DNA from: Lunatimonas lonarensis
GTDB taxonomy: Bacteria; Bacteroidota; Bacteroidia; Cytophagales; Cyclobacteriaceae
NCBI RefSeq assembly: GCF_000390185.1
Contig: NZ_AQHR01000020.1
Coordinates: 1-64,000 of the forward strand
DNA: 64,000 nucleotides
Direction of reading: 5' to 3'
The notes beneath the pieces were generated by a model. It was not told where the DNA came from. It made no database searches and worked only from the letters and a program-made list of their open reading frames with translations. Position 1 is the first letter of the stretch, and every line of letters begins with the position of its first letter. Below are positions 61,985-64,000 of this stretch, one piece after another. The position numbers and the translations under genes were made by a program.

Positions 61985-64000
61985 CTACAACGTCTCAAAC
62001 GCATAAACCTCGGCATCACGAAGATAAAATTTCAACTTGATGTTCCGTCCTTCCAGTAGTTTGAAACCGGCCTCCTTCCAGGTCACGCTAGCCGACGCTT
62101 GATCTCCTGTCAATGGCGCACACTCATCCTTCGAAAAACCGGGAATAATGGAACCACCCTCATCCAACACCTCAACCAATACACTGCCCCCTTCTTGGAC
62201 GACATAATTCAAATGCAGCTTATCCCCCGCTACTCGAAGTGTTTTGGTCGTAAATGAGCCAGCATATCCATCACTCTGTAGGGCAAAATAACCGTCCAGC
62301 CTCATACGGATACGATACCATGTGCGCTCTCCCCTGCCATGGGCATCCCCTACTTCCACATAATGCCATAGCTCATCCCCCTCCCTATGCATTCCCTGGC
62401 AAGAGATCACCTCCGTATAGTTGCCTCTGTCCACTAGATAAGGCTCTGTTATCACATTCCATTCGTCCCCGTCCCGGCTGTGCGCAATGGCCACATTCCT
62501 ATCGTCCGAATCCGCCAGATAAATCCAGGGAAAAGCGAGGTAAGTGTCCGGCGCATAAGGATATTTGATGACTCGGGTTCTATACACCTGCTCGTAGGAA
62601 GGAGGCCCTTGGGGTAGTATAAACTGTGACTCCCCCTCCCCTGTGACTACCGGAAATGGCGAATACTCAAAATAGGGTTCCTTCATTTTTTTGAACGGCC
62701 ACACCTTGTAAGGATCACCGGTCTCAAACCGTACCGATACCCGTTTTTGCGGGTTGACGGCCTCCGGATTATCAAAGCTGGCATCCCGCTTCAAGTAGGT
62801 AACATAGTTGCCCCGCTGATCATCGTAAAAGGATTCGGCACTTCCTCCTGACAATAGCGGTAACATGGACGTTTCATTCCTTTTCCATTGATACGCATCG
62901 GGAGAAGTGTACAAATAGATCCCCCTACCGCAAACGTAGGCGGTTAGCTTAAACCGGGTTCCATCCCGCAGGGCCTCAGGACTGTCATCGATAAACAAGT
63001 CTCCACCCATGGGGTAATTGACCATCTTTACCGGCTTGCCATCAAACGTTAGTCCATCCTTGGTCTCGTACAGGTATACCAAGCCCAAGGTTGAGTTGTA
63101 GTTTGCTGTCGCAATGCCAAGTTTTCGATCTCCGTCCTGAACAAAGGTGATCCGCCACTCCCCGTCCACCTTTTGTATATCGGTCTTTTCGGCATCTTCA
63201 AGCCGCCAGGGCTTCATCACGATCTGGGCATTTTCCATCTTCTCTAGTAGTCTATCATCCAGAAAGAGGTGCTTTCGCCTTCCAAAGTCAAAAATAGTAC
63301 CTTCCATGGTTTCTTTGGGAAAAAGTAAGGGAGGACCGGTCGGGGTGGGCAGGGAATAGGCGGCGTCGGAAAAGTTCATGGAATAGGTAGTTGGTTGAAA
63401 ACCGTCTTTCCAAAACCGAAGCGTATCCGAAACCCTAAGTTCATCCAGCACTCCCGGAAGATCTCCATCTGCTGCCCTGCTTTGGAGTAGGGAAACATTG
63501 AAGCGCCGTTGTATTTTTTGCTCCTCATTGAAATCCGCCCAGTTCCTGTCTTCGTTAAAATTGTCCCTGGGGCTTTCAATGAGTGGCAAAGCGGACTTTT
63601 CCAAGGAAGAGGAAATCCCCTCAACCGTAAGGCTACCATCTAAGAAAACCGACCCATTACCTTCACCATCTATTTGTATAGCCAAATGGGTAAAATCATG
63701 CCTATGGGCGAACCCTTCGTTCCTTGTAAAAATGGTCTTAAGCCCCCTGTAATGGTTTCTCAGCTCCAGCGTCTTTCCTTCATCTAGAAAAAGTAGGCTG
63801 AACCCCACATCAAGCCCTCTCCCCAAATCTAGCAAATAGGCTTCTTTGGGCATACCATCACTTGTTTTCAGCCAAAATTCAATGGTAAAAGAAGGCCCGG
63901 CCAATGCCCGCAACAACTTCTCCGGGGCATAGGTGGGACCCCACAATCCCGTTGGCACCCCTTCCGGTTGGCGGGGCACCAGCGCGCCCCTTCCGGGAAA
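61985..64000 (-). CDS. LamG-like plus glycosidase-propeller protein, cut by the window edge
   Basis: The frame is open to the right edge (64000), so the N-terminus with its signal is outside the window. The visible 672 residues begin with a concanavalin/LamG-like sandwich (SFTIEFWLKTSDG, GSVFLDGSLTVEG). Then follows a region resembling five-bladed propellers of GH32/GH43-type proteins (RKHLFLDDRLLEKMENA, YTSPDAYQWKRNETSML, VAIAHSRDGDEWNVI). A C-terminal beta domain (LRVAGDKLHLNYVVQEGG) ends the protein. Catalytic residues cannot be assigned. It is the first visible gene of the minus-strand operon. Confidence 0.65.
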   Translation of the reverse strand, partial: FPGRGALVPRQPEGVPTGLWGPTYAPEKLLRALAGPSFTIEFWLKTSDGMPKEAYLLDLGRGLDVGFSLLFLDEGKTLELRNHYRGLKTIFTRNEGFAHRHDFTHLAIQIDGEGNGSVFLDGSLTVEGISSSLEKSALPLIESPRDNFNEDRNWADFNEEQKIQRRFNVSLLQSRAADGDLPGVLDELRVSDTLRFWKDGFQPTTYSMNFSDAAYSLPTPTGPPLLFPKETMEGTIFDFGRRKHLFLDDRLLEKMENAQIVMKPWRLEDAEKTDIQKVDGEWRITFVQDGDRKLGIATANYNSTLGLVYLYETKDGLTFDGKPVKMVNYPMGGDLFIDDSPEALRDGTRFKLTAYVCGRGIYLYTSPDAYQWKRNETSMLPLLSGGSAESFYDDQRGNYVTYLKRDASFDNPEAVNPQKRVSVRFETGDPYKVWPFKKMKEPYFEYSPFPVVTGEGESQFILPQGPPSYEQVYRTRVIKYPYAPDTYLAFPWIYLADSDDRNVAIAHSRDGDEWNVITEPYLVDRGNYTEVISCQGMHREGDELWHYVEVGDAHGRGERTWYRIRMRLDGYFALQSDGYAGSFTTKTLRVAGDKLHLNYVVQEGGSVLVEVLDEGGSIIPGFSKDECAPLTGDQASASVTWKEAGFKLLEGRNIKLKFYLRDAEVYAFETL

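Overview
The window is a chromosomal segment of a Bacteroidota bacterium, most likely a Cytophagales member of the Cyclobacteriaceae type (Algoriphagus/Cyclobacterium-like). The reasons are a SusC/SusD pair beside glycan genes, TonB receptors with carboxypeptidase-like N-terminal domains, lipoproteins with Bacteroidota-type lipoboxes, a GH97 enzyme, DUF4876/DUF6850 proteins, Bacteroidota-style Rhs fragments and TAnnTTTG promoter elements. The genus is inference.

Layout. (1) 1-4.9 kb is a decayed Rhs toxin/immunity array: two truncated, frameshifted copies of the Rhs core, two related toxin tips each overlapping a membrane-anchored immunity-like gene by 8 bp, a third toxin broken by one in-frame stop, and remnants. 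A tRNA-Asp-like 3' segment lies at its left edge. (2) 5.1-9.8 kb holds two exported carbohydrate-related proteins. (3) 10.0-20.8 kb is an accessory/defence region: a dead IS701-type transposase, a Fic AMP-transferase, a large type IIG restriction-modification enzyme, a small zinc-ribbon membrane protein, a DUF2971 protein and a membrane-anchored PD-(D/E)XK protein. The type IIG gene contains an in-frame insert encoding a complete DUF559 endonuclease domain between 43-bp repeats. A tRNA-like RNA with its own promoter and terminator closes the region. (4) 21.3-31.9 kb is more ordinary: sulfatase, cytochrome c/sugar-dehydrogenase-like lipoprotein, OMP, M14 carboxypeptidase, PhzF-like protein, trkA-trkH and a secreted protein. 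(5) 31.9-38.8 kb is a probable zinc-uptake locus: TonB receptor, DUF4876 lipoprotein, DUF6850 OMP and a COG0523 GTPase, with the same 15-bp palindrome in front of both transcription units.

(6) 39.1-47.7 kb is a sialic-acid utilisation locus. nanA, an exo-sialidase and an AGE-family epimerase run leftwards and a SusC/SusD pair runs rightwards. Three direct repeats lie between them at helical-turn spacing. susC carries a 1-nt frameshift after its signal peptide. (7) 47.9-51.9 kb: a GDPD-like/alkaline phosphatase fusion, a PlsC-type acyltransferase and RhlE. (8) 52-55 kb: IS91-like debris and a GH97 glycosidase. (9) 55.3-64 kb: an SBF-type transporter facing a five-gene minus-strand operon (sugar-active protein cut by the window edge, gamma-glutamyltransferase, Tat-exported protein, RraA-like protein, M81/MlrC-like peptidase), which looks like a catabolic set of unknown substrate.

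The observation I rate highest is the DUF559 insert, which looks like a small palindrome-bounded mobile unit that entered a restriction enzyme gene without breaking its frame.
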